DNA of 64,000 nucleotides from Myotis daubentonii (lineage: Eukaryota; Chordata; Mammalia; Chiroptera; Vespertilionidae): the NCBI RefSeq assembly GCF_963259705.1, contig NC_081846.1, forward strand, positions 57,999,205 through 58,063,204. The letters run 5' to 3'. The translations under genes and the position numbers were made by a program. The notes beneath the pieces are model-generated. The model was not told where the DNA came from. It made no database searches and saw only the letters and a list, made by a program, of their open reading frames with translations. Positions 9,700 through 21,647 of the stretch are shown piece by piece (position 1 is the stretch's first letter; every line of letters begins with the position of its first letter).

Positions 9700-11200
9700 A
9701 GTTATGAGGGTGTTTTGTTTTGTTGTGTTCGTGAAGGTAAATTTAATAAGGGCTGACTCTTACTTCTTGGAGTTAAAGGTCAAAGAGGAAGGGCATCACA
9801 TCTGGCTGGCTCAAGTGCTGTTGGGTACTTCCCAGTGGAGTGGAGACAAGGTGTAGTGTTCCTCCAAAGTCAACTTCCCGAGGTCGGATGGAGGCCTGTG
9901 CTGGCACCAACCTCCTGCTGACCCATACTTTCTCAAAGTTTTCTTGGAAATGAGATTGTGACAGACAGGATTCCACCAGCCTTAGAAGTTGTTTGGAAAA
10001 AAGGGAAATGTCAAGAGAAACTGTAGATCTGTTGCCCATAGCGGGTAGGGGTGGGGGTCTGAGGGGCTGTTTCTTAATGCCAGTGCTATTAGGTAGAAGT
10101 AACAGAGATGGGCCGTACCAGAGCCTCCCCTCCTGGCTGTTGGCTTGCCCAAGCCGCTGACTTTTCTGTAGCTTTTGGGTCTGAAGGAGCATCAGGAGAT
10201 CTACTCCCTTGTTTCTAGGGACTTCCATATTTAACGATATGTCCAAATAGACTGACTGATGCTCCTAACTTAGTTAATAAGTCTCTTCCTAGTAAAGCGA
10301 CAGGACATTCTGGGACCTATAGGAGAGACTGGGTGAGTGATTGGGAACCTATTTCACAAGTAAAAGGTTCCAGAAATCATTTTGCCTTTCCTTTTCCTGC
10401 TCACAACACCTGCCAGACAGCGTGCCCATTTTAGTGGTCAATACAGAGTAACTGACTCCAATGTCCAGCAGAAATTCTACCAATTCTCTCAATTTCTAAA
10501 GTAACTGGAGGCTCCTCAGGGAAGACAATGATCTTGTTCCCCAGAGCCTTTCTGGTGTCCCTTGGCCCCATCAATTTTCATCTTCAGGGCACATTTGGAG
10601 ACTGGTGTCACCTCCCATCTTCCATCTTTGGGGGCCATTGGGGCATTTCCTCTTCCAGTGCCCTTGCTGGTTGATGTATGACATTGGTTCTGCCCTAGCT
10701 TAGGGGCCTGTGGACCTTTGGGGGCTGGTTACTCACCTGACACATCTTCTCTTTTCCAGGATTACCCAGTCCTGAAGGAAGGGTTACCACCAACAAAGCT
10801 GCCCGCTTCTTCATCTTCATATCTTTTTTCTTCTTCTGCCACATCTCTATTATTGAACATTGAAGAGATGGTTTCTATCATCTTGGGTTTGTTTTCAGCC
10901 CTATTGCCAATTTTTGGAGTTCCTTCCTGCTGTTTGTGCTCTAAGTAATGAAATAGGTACCCAGCACTCCTTTCCCTCCTTCTTCCTCCTCCAGGAGGTA
11001 TGTTTTTGAAGGCATTCTCTTAATTGCTGCATTAAGGCAGAGCGGGGAGGGCTCTCTCTCGACTTCATTGGACTTCCCTAAGCTTGTTCTGGAACTCAAA
11101 TCATTTCATCGTCAAAATGTATTTTCTAAGAGTTCTTCATCTCTTCTTTCTTTTTGTTCTGTGATCCTTTCTACTTGGAGGACACAGTTACCTTCAAGCC
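9700..11200 (-). pseudogene. Class I ERV gag-protease relic, antisense
   Basis: Minus-strand reading recovers retroviral order. The 10770-11020 part is a gag-like Lys/Glu-rich region. Near 10635-10670 is the end of a nucleocapsid zinc knuckle (QQGHWKRKCP) whose leading cysteines are lost. Near 10441-10485 is a protease active-site region in which the catalytic D-T-G reads D-I-G. Around 10255-10320 is GRDLLTKLGA, the conserved C-terminal protease block of gammaretrovirus-like elements. From about 10246 down to 9773 a 157-codon stretch stays open and would correspond to early pol. Parts are in different frames with stops between them, no LTRs were found, and no active protein is possible. The assignment rests on motif order; subfamily unknown. 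Confidence 0.72.
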
Positions 11201-12227
11201 TGTTTAATAATGAGGGAACTAGGTTGAGTCATGGCAGGATTATGTTAGAGTTCTTTTCCAACCCTGATTCTTCCTAAAATTCATGCTGCCTCTCTACCAC
11301 ATGTTGACTCTTTGGGGCTTGTCATTTGTCTCCACATAGGAATGTTGAGGATACTGTTTGCTTTAAGAAGCTTATTATGAAGTGGAAGAGTGAATTGTGT
11401 CCCCGTAGTTATAAATCAAGCCCCAGAAAAACATTTTAGGGAAGCCTCTTAGCTTCTATTCAAGTCTTCTTTAAGTTTCCTAACTTATTTCTCAGAATTC
11501 CAGGATCACTGTAAGAGATGTTACTCAATCCAAGCCACAAAGACCATGGATGAAGAACTGAAGCCCAGAGAAACTGGGTAAATTGTCTATGGTTATAAAT
11601 CTAGTTAAATTCAGAACTAGGAATAAGATCCCGACTTGAGTCCTAGTCTAGTGTGTTACTAGGAACACTTAGGTACCTAGGATGTTCATCAGTTACCTAA
11701 GTTGATGAGGTAGGCATGACTACATTAATGCAAATCAGCACTCCCACCACTGAATTTAGCACTGAATTTCAAGGCCCCACATCACAGCGTGGGGTGTTCA
11801 ATTAGCTCTATTTTTAAGTATTCAAGAGTCAGATTGCGTTTCAGACCAATCTGGGCTTGGTGAAAGCAGGGCATCAGCACCCCAAATCCTTCATTTCAAA
11901 TTCAAAGTAAATTCACTCTAGTTTCCCTCAAGGTGGCTCTTTGCTTTAGCTAGAGCTTCTCCCTCACTACTGCAGGAGGCTACTATGTGCAAAACCATTA
12001 CTGTTGTCTTCAAGGCCAAGTGTGTCAGAACCAACTGCCTGAGGAGGAAGATACGTTTAACTAGAAGGTTCTTATTTCAAATGGAGGAACAACCTGAGGA
12101 CTTTGGTGGTGGCTTTTCTTTGAGAAGGAGCTATGGGAGCCCACGTGGCACTGGATCGGGCATATCTAGAGGATGTCAATAAAAGGACCAGGTGTTTTTT
12201 GATGCGGGAAAGCATAGTCTAGAGCTA
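11201..12227. other. Intergenic stretch with one MIR
   Basis: About 11540-11660 looks like an antisense MIR ('gaagaactgaagcccagagaaactgggtaaattg'). The rest, including the short open frame at 11985-12182, shows no codon bias or splice context that supports a gene. Confidence 0.45.
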
Positions 12228-12440
12228 GACTGTGGAATCCTGTCCGAGTATCTCTAGTTTCCAGCTATGTGGCCTTGGTTTAGAAGCTAAATATCTCTCT
12301 GCTTTGGTTTCTATGATGTCAAGTGGAGATAATAAATAATGTCTACCTCAGAGGGTTGTTATGAGTTTTAAATGAATTAAAACATGTACTGTGCTTTGGA
12401 CCATTCCTGGCACATAAGACATATCACTGACTGTTTTTGT
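12228..12440 (+). mobile_element. MIR SINE
   Basis: Reads in MIR order: 'ccagctatgtggccttgg', 'tctctctgctttggtttc', 'gagataataaataatgtctacctcagagggttgttatgag', then 'ttcctggcacataa'. This is the core and 3' end of a mammalian-wide interspersed repeat. Confidence 0.8.
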
Positions 12441-12779
12441 TACTGTAGTTATCGATAGGATTCCTTCTCCTTTCCTTTCAGAATGATTTCAGTGAAAGGT
12501 GGGTGACCTCTGGAGAGAATTTCCCCCACATGGACCTGCATGGCAGCCGATGCCACATGGAACACTCTGAGGGTCATATACTCTTTCGTGACGCCCCTGG
12601 CATTGGCAGTAACTTTGTTGGGCTTGAACTTTAGTTTGACTTCTGCCTCTGCCTATTCCTGCTTCTTCCTTCTCCCTCCTGCAGAGGTTGATCTATGATA
12701 AGTACTCCGCACATAAACTCCACCTCAGCGTCTAGAGAATCCACCCTATGAAAATTGACTTCCAAAGGAAGTTAGTAAC

Positions 12780-12960
12780 ATGTAGTAGAAAGAGTTTGGG
12801 AGCCATTGACAAATATAAACATTTGGAAAAGCATTTGATCTCTCGGGGTCTCAGTTTCCATAACAATAAAATAAGGGCAATTCTCTTTAACGAGCGAGGT
12901 TGTTGTGAGGAGTAAGGGAAATAGTAAAATGCTAACCCCATAGCAATGATCCTTGTAAGA
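12780..12960 (+). mobile_element. MIR SINE
   Basis: Shows 'tctcggggtctcagtttcc', 'aaaataagggcaattc' and 'gaggttgttgtgaggag', the conserved MIR core order, in plus orientation. Confidence 0.7.
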
Positions 12961-13119
12961 GGTCATTTGAGGTTCTCTCTATGTTACCTTTTTGTTTCCT
13001 TCCAGTTCTTTTTCTTCTTCATCTTCCTAAGTTGGGTTTAATGGTCTTTTCTTTCATTTCACATGTTCCTTTCCCTCTTCCTTTTCTGTCTCTCCATTTG
13101 TCACCTCCTTTTAATTTTA

Positions 13120-13938
13120 ATTTAGTCCTTTAATCAAAGTTGTTAAAGTGTAACTTATATGTAATTAAGTGGATGCACTTTAACTGTGCAGGAGATGGGT
13201 TCTGAAAAATGTATACACATGTGGATCCACCACTACAATCAAGATATAGGACATTTTCATCACCGTAAAAGATAGCCTTGCCCTTGTATTTCTTCCAGTG
13301 AATCCTCACCCTGTGCTCCTAGCATAGGTAGCCATTGGTCTGCTTTCTGTATCACCATAGATTGGATTGTGTGTGTTTTTCTAGAATTTCATATGAATGT
13401 AATCCTATAGTATGTACTCTTCTGGATCTGGCTTTTTCTCTCTCAATGTAATATTTCTGAGATTATCTATGTTGTGTGCAGTACTCTTATTGCTATGCAG
13501 TATTCTATGTATGAATGTATTACAATTTGTTTCTCTAGTTACCAGGTGTCGGACATTGGTTGTTTCTAAATGTCAGCTATTGTGATAAGTCTGCTATGAA
13601 CATTTATGTACAAGTCTGTGTATGGATACATGCCTTCATTTATTCAGCGGAAGAACTGCTGAGTCAGATGTTAAGTGTATATTTAGGTTTATAAGATAAT
13701 GCCAATATCATGTTGTATTCCACCTAAATAGTATGCAAGTCTCAGTTGTCCCACATTTTCTGCAACACTGGGCATTGCCAGTATTTTGTTTTAGCTATCC
13801 TAGAAGGTGTGAAGAAAAAGTCTCATTGTGATTTAATTTGCATTTCCCCAATGACTAACTTGTTAAGCATTGTTTTATGCTTTAATGGCCTTTTGCATTT
13901 TTTTTGTAGAATTCTTAAAATATTTTGCCCATTTTTAA
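13120..13938 (-). mobile_element. Ancient L1 (L1M), antisense, part 1
   Basis: The plus strand gives the familiar complement of an L1M 3' end and ORF2 C-terminus ('accactacaatcaagatataggacattttc', 'ttgctatgcagtattctatg', 'gtcccacattttctgcaacactgg', 'tttaatttgcatttcccca'). It stops at 'ttttgcccatttttaa', which is repeated at 14639 on the far side of an insertion. Confidence 0.85.
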
Positions 13939-14638
13939 AAACAAAATTCACATTTTATTTATGTTGAAATAAACTATATAAAATTTACTTTCTTCACCAA
14001 AAATAACAGCACTATTTTCTGTATTATTCCTAAACAACCACAAAACACATTTTTGTACATTTTTTACGTTTTGCTTATAAATCAAGATGAGACAGTAGAC
14101 ATGGTCATGAAAAAAGACAGAATGAAACAGACAAATCAGTTGTCAGTATCCATGGTCTTGACCATAAAAGAGAAGTGTTTGACATGTACCTGCTAAAAAG
14201 CTTATGAAGATAAAGCTCAACAAAGCAATCTAAACAGCAACAACCAATCTTGGAACAACAATGTCAGGATCTTCCACTTGATCTTTGACTGTAACTTGTT
14301 CCTTTAAGATCATTGAATAAAGTCAAAATCTACATTGAGAACCTTGCTTGGCAAGCTCACATGTTTCTTTGTCTGGTAATTCCCTTAACAGTCCATTACA
14401 GACTTTTAATATCATACCCCAAACTCCTGCTATTCAAAGGTTAGCTGTGAGCTTCATTATAAGATTTTACAAAATGTATTCTTTCCTCCCACACCTCCTC
14501 AAAATGGATTTCTTCAAAGACTGATAACTCAATACCCGACAACTGGATCCGCAGTGATAATAAATGTTATGTCTAAAATTACTTAGCTAAAACAATTCAA
14601 AGTTTCATTAGTAGAGATCACGCAGAGGTGTAACATTA
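13939..14638 (-). pseudogene. Processed-pseudogene-like insert, source gene unrecognised
   Basis: About 700 bp foreign to the surrounding L1, flanked by a near-perfect 16-bp direct repeat (ttttgcccatttttaa at 13923-13938; one mismatch at 14639-14654). On the minus strand it reads like the end of an mRNA: protein-like frames first, then a long AT-rich stretch with AATAAA about 14 bases before the junction. Minus-strand fragments include FEEIHFEEVWEERIHFVKS (about 14500) and, in another frame, ELPDKETCELAKQG (about 14370). Frameshifts and stops separate them. The features fit L1-mediated retroposition of a host mRNA, 5' truncated. I do not recognise the parent; a 3' UTR-rich copy of an unknown repeat is the alternative. 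Confidence 0.55.
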
Positions 14639-14654
14639 TTTTGGCCATTTTTAA

Positions 14655-16050
14655 TTGCATTGCTTGTTTTCCTGTTACTGAATTTTATAAGTTTCATGTG
14701 TATTTTGGATGTAAGCTTTTTTCTTAGATATATGAATTATGAATATTTTCTCCCAATTTGTATCTTGCCATACGTTTTCTTTAGATGATTTTTTCAAAGA
14801 GAAGTTTTAAATTTTGATGAAGGCAAATCTATTATGATTATTGTTATTATTATTCATGATGCGTTTGCAACTCCAAGGTTGCAAAGATTTTCTCATATAT
14901 TTTGTTTCACATTTAGGATTGTAGTACATGTCAAGTTAATTCTTTCACATGATGTAAGGTACAAGTCTCATTTTCCCCCATATAGATACCCAATTCTAGT
15001 ACCATCTGTTAGAAAGTCTTTCTTTTCCCCATTGAATTACTTTGGCACCTTTGTCAAAAATTGTATGACCATATATATGTGCTCTATGCCTGTTCCATTA
15101 TCTATATGTTATGCCAATAATGTACTCTCTTAATTATTATGACTGTATAATAATTCTTAAAATCAGGTGTGTGTAAGACCTCAGACTTTTTTCTTCGTCC
15201 AATATAATCTTTTGGCTACCTTAAGTCCGTTGTATTTCTATATAAATTTTAGAATCTGCTTGCCAATTTCTACAAAAATGCCTGCTGTGATTTTCATTGG
15301 GATTACATTGAATCTATTTAGGAAAAATTGGCATCTTAAAAAATATTGTTTTCCTATCCAAGCATGACATATCTCTTCATTTATTTAGACCTTATTAATT
15401 TCCTTAGTGATATAATTCAGTTTTTAGTGTAGATATATAAGTGACATAAACTCATGAAAGATTTGTTCCTAAATGTTTTATATGTTACTTTAAATGGTTT
15501 AATTTTTGTTAGAATTTCGCCTCCTAATTGCTGATTGCTAGAATGTTTAAATACAATTGTTTTTGTGTGTATTATTATTGTTTCCTGAGACCTTGCAAAA
15601 TTCACTTATTGCTCCCAGGAGATTTTTTTATGTGGATTTTTCAGTATGTGTACATAAACAATGATTCATCTACAAACAAAGGCAATTTTACTTTCCATTT
15701 TCTAATATGTACGCTTTTATTTGTTTTTCTTGCCTATTGCAGTGACTATGACCTCTAGTACAATAATTAAAGAAAACTGATAAGGTGCTACTATCTTATT
15801 CCCAATCTTAGAGAAAAAGCATTTAGTATCTTACTGTTAAATTAGCTGTATGTTGTTTGGAAATGCCTTTTATTTGGCTGAAAAAGTACCTTTCTATTGC
15901 TGAATTTTTATTGTGATAAATATTAACATTTGTCAAATGTTTGCTTTTACATCCATTAATATGATCATATGTTTTTTCTCTTATTCTGTTAAAATAATGG
16001 TCTGTATCAATTGATATTTAAAATGTTATGCATTTCTGAAATGAGTTTGT
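14655..16050 (-). mobile_element. Ancient L1 (L1M), antisense, part 2
   Basis: Continues the antisense ORF2 after the insert: 'ggatgtaagcttttttcttagatatatg', 'ttactttggcacctttgtcaaaaattg', 'gattttcattgggattacattgaatctat', 'ggtctgtatcaattgatatttaaaatg'. Stops on all frames; no coding capacity. Confidence 0.85.
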
Positions 16051-17430
16051 TATATAATGTCATTTTGTCTTCTCCCGAGCTGAAGAGGGGAACTTGGAGA
16101 CTGTTTCTTAAACAGAGTTGGAACCAGCCATCCTGATTTTAACCCCACCTTCACACCATCTCTGGAAATACCTAGCACCATCATAGCAGATGTACAGACC
16201 CAATAATTCCCGAGTCATTGGGGGTTCTGCAGAGTGAAATGAATCCCTTCTCATCTCTCCTCACTGAAAATTTAGGATTTTGCTTCTTGGTCCTACTACG
16301 TCGTCCATCTTTTTCAAGCTTCTGAAACATTTTGACTGCAATCTTTTCTGCTGTTCTCTTTGTGGTATTCTTTTCCAAATATCTTTCTCAAGGAAGATAA
16401 ATGTACGCTTGAAAGTCTGTTCTTCCCCCAACTCTAATAAATAGAGATGCTGACCAAATTGAGTCTAGGGGTAATTCTACTATTCTTTGTGTCTTGGAAA
16501 ATTTAGGTTTCCTCAATGTGTTTGTTGCATAATAGAATTTGTATTGTCTCTTAATATATTACAACTTGGGGACCCAGCTCCAATCATGACCATTAACAAG
16601 TCGGGACTCATGATGATACTGAAGTCCAATCTATAAGACCTTGGTAGCCTGAGTTGAAGAATCAAATATTCTGAATCCCATGTCAGGAGGAAAAGCATAT
16701 TCATGGATAGAGGAGTGCAAATCTTTCAAAGTCCAGGCAAAAAACCCAAGGCATTGAAACTTGCAAGAGATGAAAGGACAGGGAAAAGGTGAAGATCCCA
16801 GAACAAGTAAAACCTTGATAACCAGATTCAAGTTTTTTGTTTGTTTGTTTGTTTGTGGCTCAGGCATATGTAAAACAATGAGAGAGAGAAGTAGTGATTG
16901 GGAAAACATGACTTGGAAGGTAGATGGATGTAAATCTCCAGCATTAGAAATACTACTTAGGCTTCCCCTGGTTATTTAGTAGTGAGACATGTGTTGAGAA
17001 GGTTTCAGAAGTCTCAGAGAAGGAGGCTGTAATTAGCTCAGAAGATCATCCAGGAGCTTGAACATCGTAGCAGATGTACAGCCCAATGATTCCCCAAAGG
17101 GCATTTGGTAGAATGGTCTAAGGAAATATTCAGAACTCAAAACTAAACAAAAATATTTTGATTGCTTCATGGAGCAGGAAACCAGAATTATAAAATGCTC
17201 TAATCTGTCAAGTACTGTAGGAAATAAAAAGAGAAGCACATTAGTAGATTCCTCAAGTATTTTAGTTGAGGTGGGACTTGGGGGAAGCCATGAAGAAATA
17301 CATTAAAAGGGTTATTTCAGTGAGTTCAAAAATCACTTGTGAGTTTTTTGGAGAGAATTTGTGCTTGGTAACCAAACAAATACAAAGACTATTAAAGCAG
17401 ACTGCTCTTTAGCAATCAGCCATTGCCTGA
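16051..17430. other. Intergenic stretch, unassigned
   Basis: No gene seen. A short GTTT run lies at about 16837-16857. Two similar phrases, 'agcagatgtacagacccaataattccc' style at about 16186 and 17069, hint at a duplicated or LTR-derived sequence that I could not place. Confidence 0.4.
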
Positions 17431-18119
17431 TCCTATCTAATAAAAGACAAATAGGGTAATTAATCTTACCTCCAATACGCTTCCCATTGGCTAATCAGGG
17501 TGATATGCAAATTAACTGCCAACCAAGATGGCGGCTGGCAGCCACGCAGCTGAAGTGAACAGGAGGCTTGCTTGCTCCAGTGATGGAGGAAGCCAAGGTT
17601 CCCCGCCTGCCGCGTTCGGGCTCTGAGCCTGAAAGCAACAGCTCCGAAAACAACTATGTTTCAATTATAGAAGCTAAACAAACCCCAGATACCTGCTTTC
17701 AGCCAGCCGAGGTCTCAGAGCTGGAGCTGCAACAGTGTGTCAATTATAGAAGCCAAACAAACCACAGATACCTGCTTTCAGCAGCCGAGGCCTCAAGCTG
17801 GAGCAGGGCCTGAGAGCTGGAGCCGGCTCTCAGCTCTAGTGACAGCCATAGAAGGTGAATAAATCCCAGAATAAAAAAAAGAAAAAGAAAAAAAAAGAGA
17901 GGTTGGGAGCTTCAGTTGCCCACCAGCCTGAAAACGGCCCTCAGCCTCTCACCCAGACTGGCCAGGCACCCCAGTGGGGACCCCCACCCTGAAGGGGGTG
18001 TGACCAGATGCAAACAGCCATCAGCCCCTCATTCAGACTGGCCAGGCGGGACCCCCACCCTGATCCGGGACACCCTTTAGGGCAAACCAGCTGGCCCCCA
18101 CCCATGCACCAGGCCTCTA
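17431..18119 (+). mobile_element. Helitron A of tandem cluster
   Basis: Starts TCCTATCTAATAAAAG after an A, with a 5' module containing ATGCAAATTAACTG and CCAAGATGGCGGCT (17523-17536). Two internal copies of a 79-bp unit lie at about 17661 and 17740 ('tcaattatagaag' to 'gccgagg'). It ends 'caccaggcctcta' and runs directly into the next Helitron without its terminal G. No coding sequence. Confidence 0.85.
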
Positions 18120-18592
18120 TCCTATATAGTAAAAGGGTAATATGCAAACTGACCCTAACAGCAGAAAGACTGGGAATGACTGGTCACTATGACACACACT
18201 GACCACCAGGGGGCAGACGCTCAATGCAGGAGCTGCCCTCTGGTGATCAGTGCACTCTCACATGAGGAGTTCTGCTCAGCCACAAGCCAGGCTGATGGCT
18301 GCCAGTACAGTGGTGGTAGTGGGAGCCTCTCCAGCCTCCTCAGCAGCGCTAAGGATGTCCGACTGCAGTTTAGGCCTGCTCCCCACTGGCAAGCGGACAT
18401 CCCCCGAGGGCTGCCGGACTGCCAGAGGGATGTATGACTGCCAGCTTAGGCCTAATCCCCCGGGGAGCAGGCCTAAGCCAGCAGGTGGTCATCCCCCGAG
18501 GGGTCCCAGACTGCGAGAGGGCACAGGCCGGGCTGAGGAAGCCCCCCCCCCCACCCCCTGAGTGCACAAATTTTTGTCCCCTGGGTCTCTAG
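18120..18592 (+). mobile_element. Helitron B of tandem cluster
   Basis: Starts TCCTATATAGTAAAAGG, ends 'tgcacaaatttttgtcccctgggtctCTAG' in the HeliBat manner at 18589-18592, followed by T. The hairpin arm is damaged by 'tccc' replacing the expected 'gcac'. The internal sequence carries 'gcactgaccaccagggggcagacgctc', characteristic of these bat elements. Non-autonomous. Confidence 0.9.
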
Positions 18593-18650
18593 TCCTTAAT
18601 ATATTTGTCAGTTTCAGTTGCCACTTAATCAACTCAAGGATGCTACTTTA

Positions 18651-19064
18651 TGCTATATAATAAAAGCCTAATATGCTAAGTGTCTGGTCGTCCAGTCATC
18701 CAGTCAACCAATCAAAGGGTATATGCTAAGGCTGCTCAACCCCTTGCTATGACGTGCACTGACCACCAGGGCGCAGATGCTCCAACAGGTAGTTTAGCTT
18801 GCTGCTGGGGTCCAGCCAATCTGGACTGAATGAGATGGCCTGGACACACCCTGGAGCCCTCCCTTGGGCCTTCCCCAGCTGGCCAACCTCCCATGTCCCT
18901 CCCAGGCCCCGATCGTGCACTGGTGGTCAGGTTCCTTGGCTTGGCCTGTGCCCTCTCATAATCCGGGACCCCTCGGGGGATGTTGGAGAGCCGATTTCAG
19001 CCTGATCCTGCAGGCCAGACCAAGGGACTCCCCTGGTGCACAAATTTGTGCACTGGGCCTCTAA
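18651..19064 (+). mobile_element. Helitron C of tandem cluster
   Basis: Starts TGCTATATAATAAAAGCC after A, a C-to-G variant of the usual TCC start. It ends with a perfect 18-bp palindrome GTGCACAAATTTGTGCAC (19036-19053), then TGGGCCT and CTAA (19061-19064), which satisfies the CTRR rule. It shares the accessory phrase 'cactgaccaccagg' with copy B. Non-autonomous. Confidence 0.9.
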
Positions 19065-19099
19065 TATATGAAATAACACAAAGTTTCCAAACACCTCTT

Positions 19100-19400
19100 A
19101 AAATATTTTCCTTCCTTCAGCAATCAAATATCTATTGAGTTCCTACTATATGCCAAGTGTGCAAGGCTCTGGAAAACAAGGTTGATTATGACACATTTTC
19201 TCCCTATGTGGAGCTGCAAATATTTCAGTGTAGTAAATGCTAACATAACTCATGGCCACAGAACTACAAGAACAGAGAGGAAGGAGAGATTCACCCTGCC
19301 TTGAGAAAACTTCATTGAGAAGGTCACATTTGAGACCAGCTTGTAAGGGTTGAGCAAATGCTGTTGACTCCATATTTTCCCTGGCTCACCAGTGGGCTTT
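19100..19400 (+). mobile_element. L2 LINE 3' fragment
   Basis: Carries 'caatcaaatatctattgagttcctactatatgccaagtg', the signature of the L2 3' end, followed by diverged downstream L2 sequence. Confidence 0.65.
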
Positions 19401-19589
19401 AAATTATTTTAATTTTGAGATTTTTATAGATAAGGTATAGCAAGAAGCCAAGCCAAGGAAGAATGGGATAAAAAGAGAATTTGCCTAGTTTAACAGAGTG
19501 TTGAACATCAAAGTAAGAGTTATGAAACTTTGAGTAAATGAAATAATGTAATTATTTATTATGTGGTGACAGCTCCTCTTTTCTTTCTT

Positions 19590-20095
19590 TTTTTAATTAC
19601 TGAAGAAAGAACACAGATGAAATCTCTCCTCTTAACACGCTTTAACTGTACAATACAGTATTGTAACTATAGGCACAATGTTATACAGCAGATTTCAAGA
19701 ACTTACTTGCTTGCGTAATTAAAACTTTATACACTTTGTACAACAATTCCTTATTTTCTTCTTCTCTGAGATCCCAGCAGCTATCATTCTACCCTCTGTT
19801 TCTATGAGTTTAACTATTTTATGTACTTTATATAAATGGAATTATGAAATAACTGTCCTTCTGTGACTGACATGTCACTTAGCATAATGTCATTCAGGTT
19901 TACCCATGTTGTTGCATATGGCAGGATTGCACTCTCTTTAAAGGCTGAATTGTATTCTATTGTATGTATTTGCCACATTTTCTTTATCCAGTCATCCATT
20001 GATGAACATTCACACTGTTCCCAGAGCTTGGCTATTGTGAACAAAGATGCAATGAACACTGGAGTGCAGCTATCTTTATGTCAGTACTGATCTTT
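19590..20095 (-). mobile_element. L1 3' part, antisense
   Basis: The minus strand reads the ORF2 C-terminus over 19814-20095 (FIASLFTIAKLWEQC, DDWIKKMWQIHTIEYNSAF) followed by a diverged 3' UTR to about 19590. The reading frame is partly open for about 80 codons but has no start or upstream domains. It is an old truncated copy. Confidence 0.85.
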
Positions 20096-21630
20096 ACAAA
20101 GTGGTAGGTCTCTCTCAGTCAGGACCGAGATTTTGGAATCTTAGAATATTCTCCATCATTTGACTGAGTTGAAATTAATCAAATTACTTTCAAAGCCAGG
20201 CTCCACTCCTTTTGAATGGCACTGCCATAGCATCTGAAATTTGAACCTGAGTAGAAACTGTAACATAGAATAAGAGAACAAACATCAAACACAGTTTCAC
20301 TTAGAAGATAATTTGCCATCACTAAGTTTGGATAATATGCTATGTCTTCCCTCTTGGGATTCCCTTTGCACATAAGTGTATTAAAGGTACGGAGAAGTCC
20401 TGTGTTAAGAAACCCATTGACCACATATTACCAAAAGGAACTTAACCCTGGACTGTGTTCATTTTTTAAACTGCCATTTCCAACTTAACATTTAGAAAAC
20501 TGAACTCATCACTTCCTTCCCTAAGTTTTCCAATATGATAAAATTACTTTCTCAGTCTCATTTTCATTCCTTATATAAAGTCTCTTACAAAATTGCTACC
20601 GATTCTTCAAAATTCCTCAAAATGTTCTATGTCCTCATCCAGTCCCTCTATTTACCATAGAAGCTTTAGAGGACTTGAAGGAAAAGATTGCAATAAATTA
20701 ATTTTGGTTCCCCCTTGAACCTTAGAAAGATGCTTTACTTGTGAAGGTCAAGGTTGTCATCAATGCTCCTTAGCGCCTTCTATACTTTAACTGATGTTGC
20801 TGCTAGCTGCATTAGCTACAGTAAAAGCTTAGTATAACAAAAAGACCCCAGGAATACAGTGGATTAAATAGGATGTTGGTTTATTGCTCTCTCATGTGAC
20901 AGGCTGGTCAGTGTTGGCTGGCTGGGCAGTTACGGTTTGCGAAGATATTCAGGGATTCATGTTTCTCCTCCACCAGCCCCTGGGTGTGGTCCTCATCTGG
21001 GAGGTTGAAGCTGAGTCACATGCTGTGTCTTCATGGGAAGAGGAAAAGCCAAAAAGCAAGAAAACAGTTTTTCTTCAAATTAAAGATCACGTGGAAGTGG
21101 CACAGGTCACAGAAGTTGGCCCAAACTTGGTCACATGTGGCTGTGACCAGGAAGGCTGGACAATATATTGCCTAGCTTCCTGGCCATGTATGCAGGAAGA
21201 GGAGTAAACGGAGCTTGGGACAACTAATATTCTGTTACACTATCTGTACTTTGGTCACAAAATATTTTAATCTTTTATTCATTCATTTATCTCTTCATTT
21301 TATTTATTCAGTCAGTCTGTCACATTTGTTATATTTGTTTATTCAGTGAATATATGTTTAAGTGCCTATCTGATGTCATTCTGTTTTCTGAGAAAGATCT
21401 TTACAAGTTTAATAGGTGGGGGATGTTTTAAGTCCCCTAAAATTTGAAGGACATATTCTTGGAATTGGGGGCTTCTTAATCTTCCTTATGAGTGAGGTTA
21501 CCTCTGTGGGAGTGCCTACCTTTCCTGTATGTCAAAGGAGGCTACTCTAGTGGCTGAAAAAGGTTGTTCGGACTGGAGCTTGCTGAATTGGTAGATTGAA
21601 GTACTTCAGATGCAATCTCTCTTTCCTTCT
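20096..21630. other. Intergenic stretch, mostly unassigned
   Basis: No gene supported. About 20810-21210 resembles a diverged mammalian repeat that I cannot name. About 21270-21400 has tail-like 'attcattcatttatctcttc' and 'agtgcctatctgatg' phrases of the L2 3' end. A 107-codon open frame at 20884-21207 overlaps the repeat-like part and is not credible as a gene. Confidence 0.4.
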
Positions 21631-21647
21631 AAAATACGAGTAATTAG

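Noticed and set aside
12480..12720. Minus-strand protein-like stretch near 12500-12650
   Set aside because: About 60 codons without a recognised family or flanking duplication; too weak to call a pseudogene.
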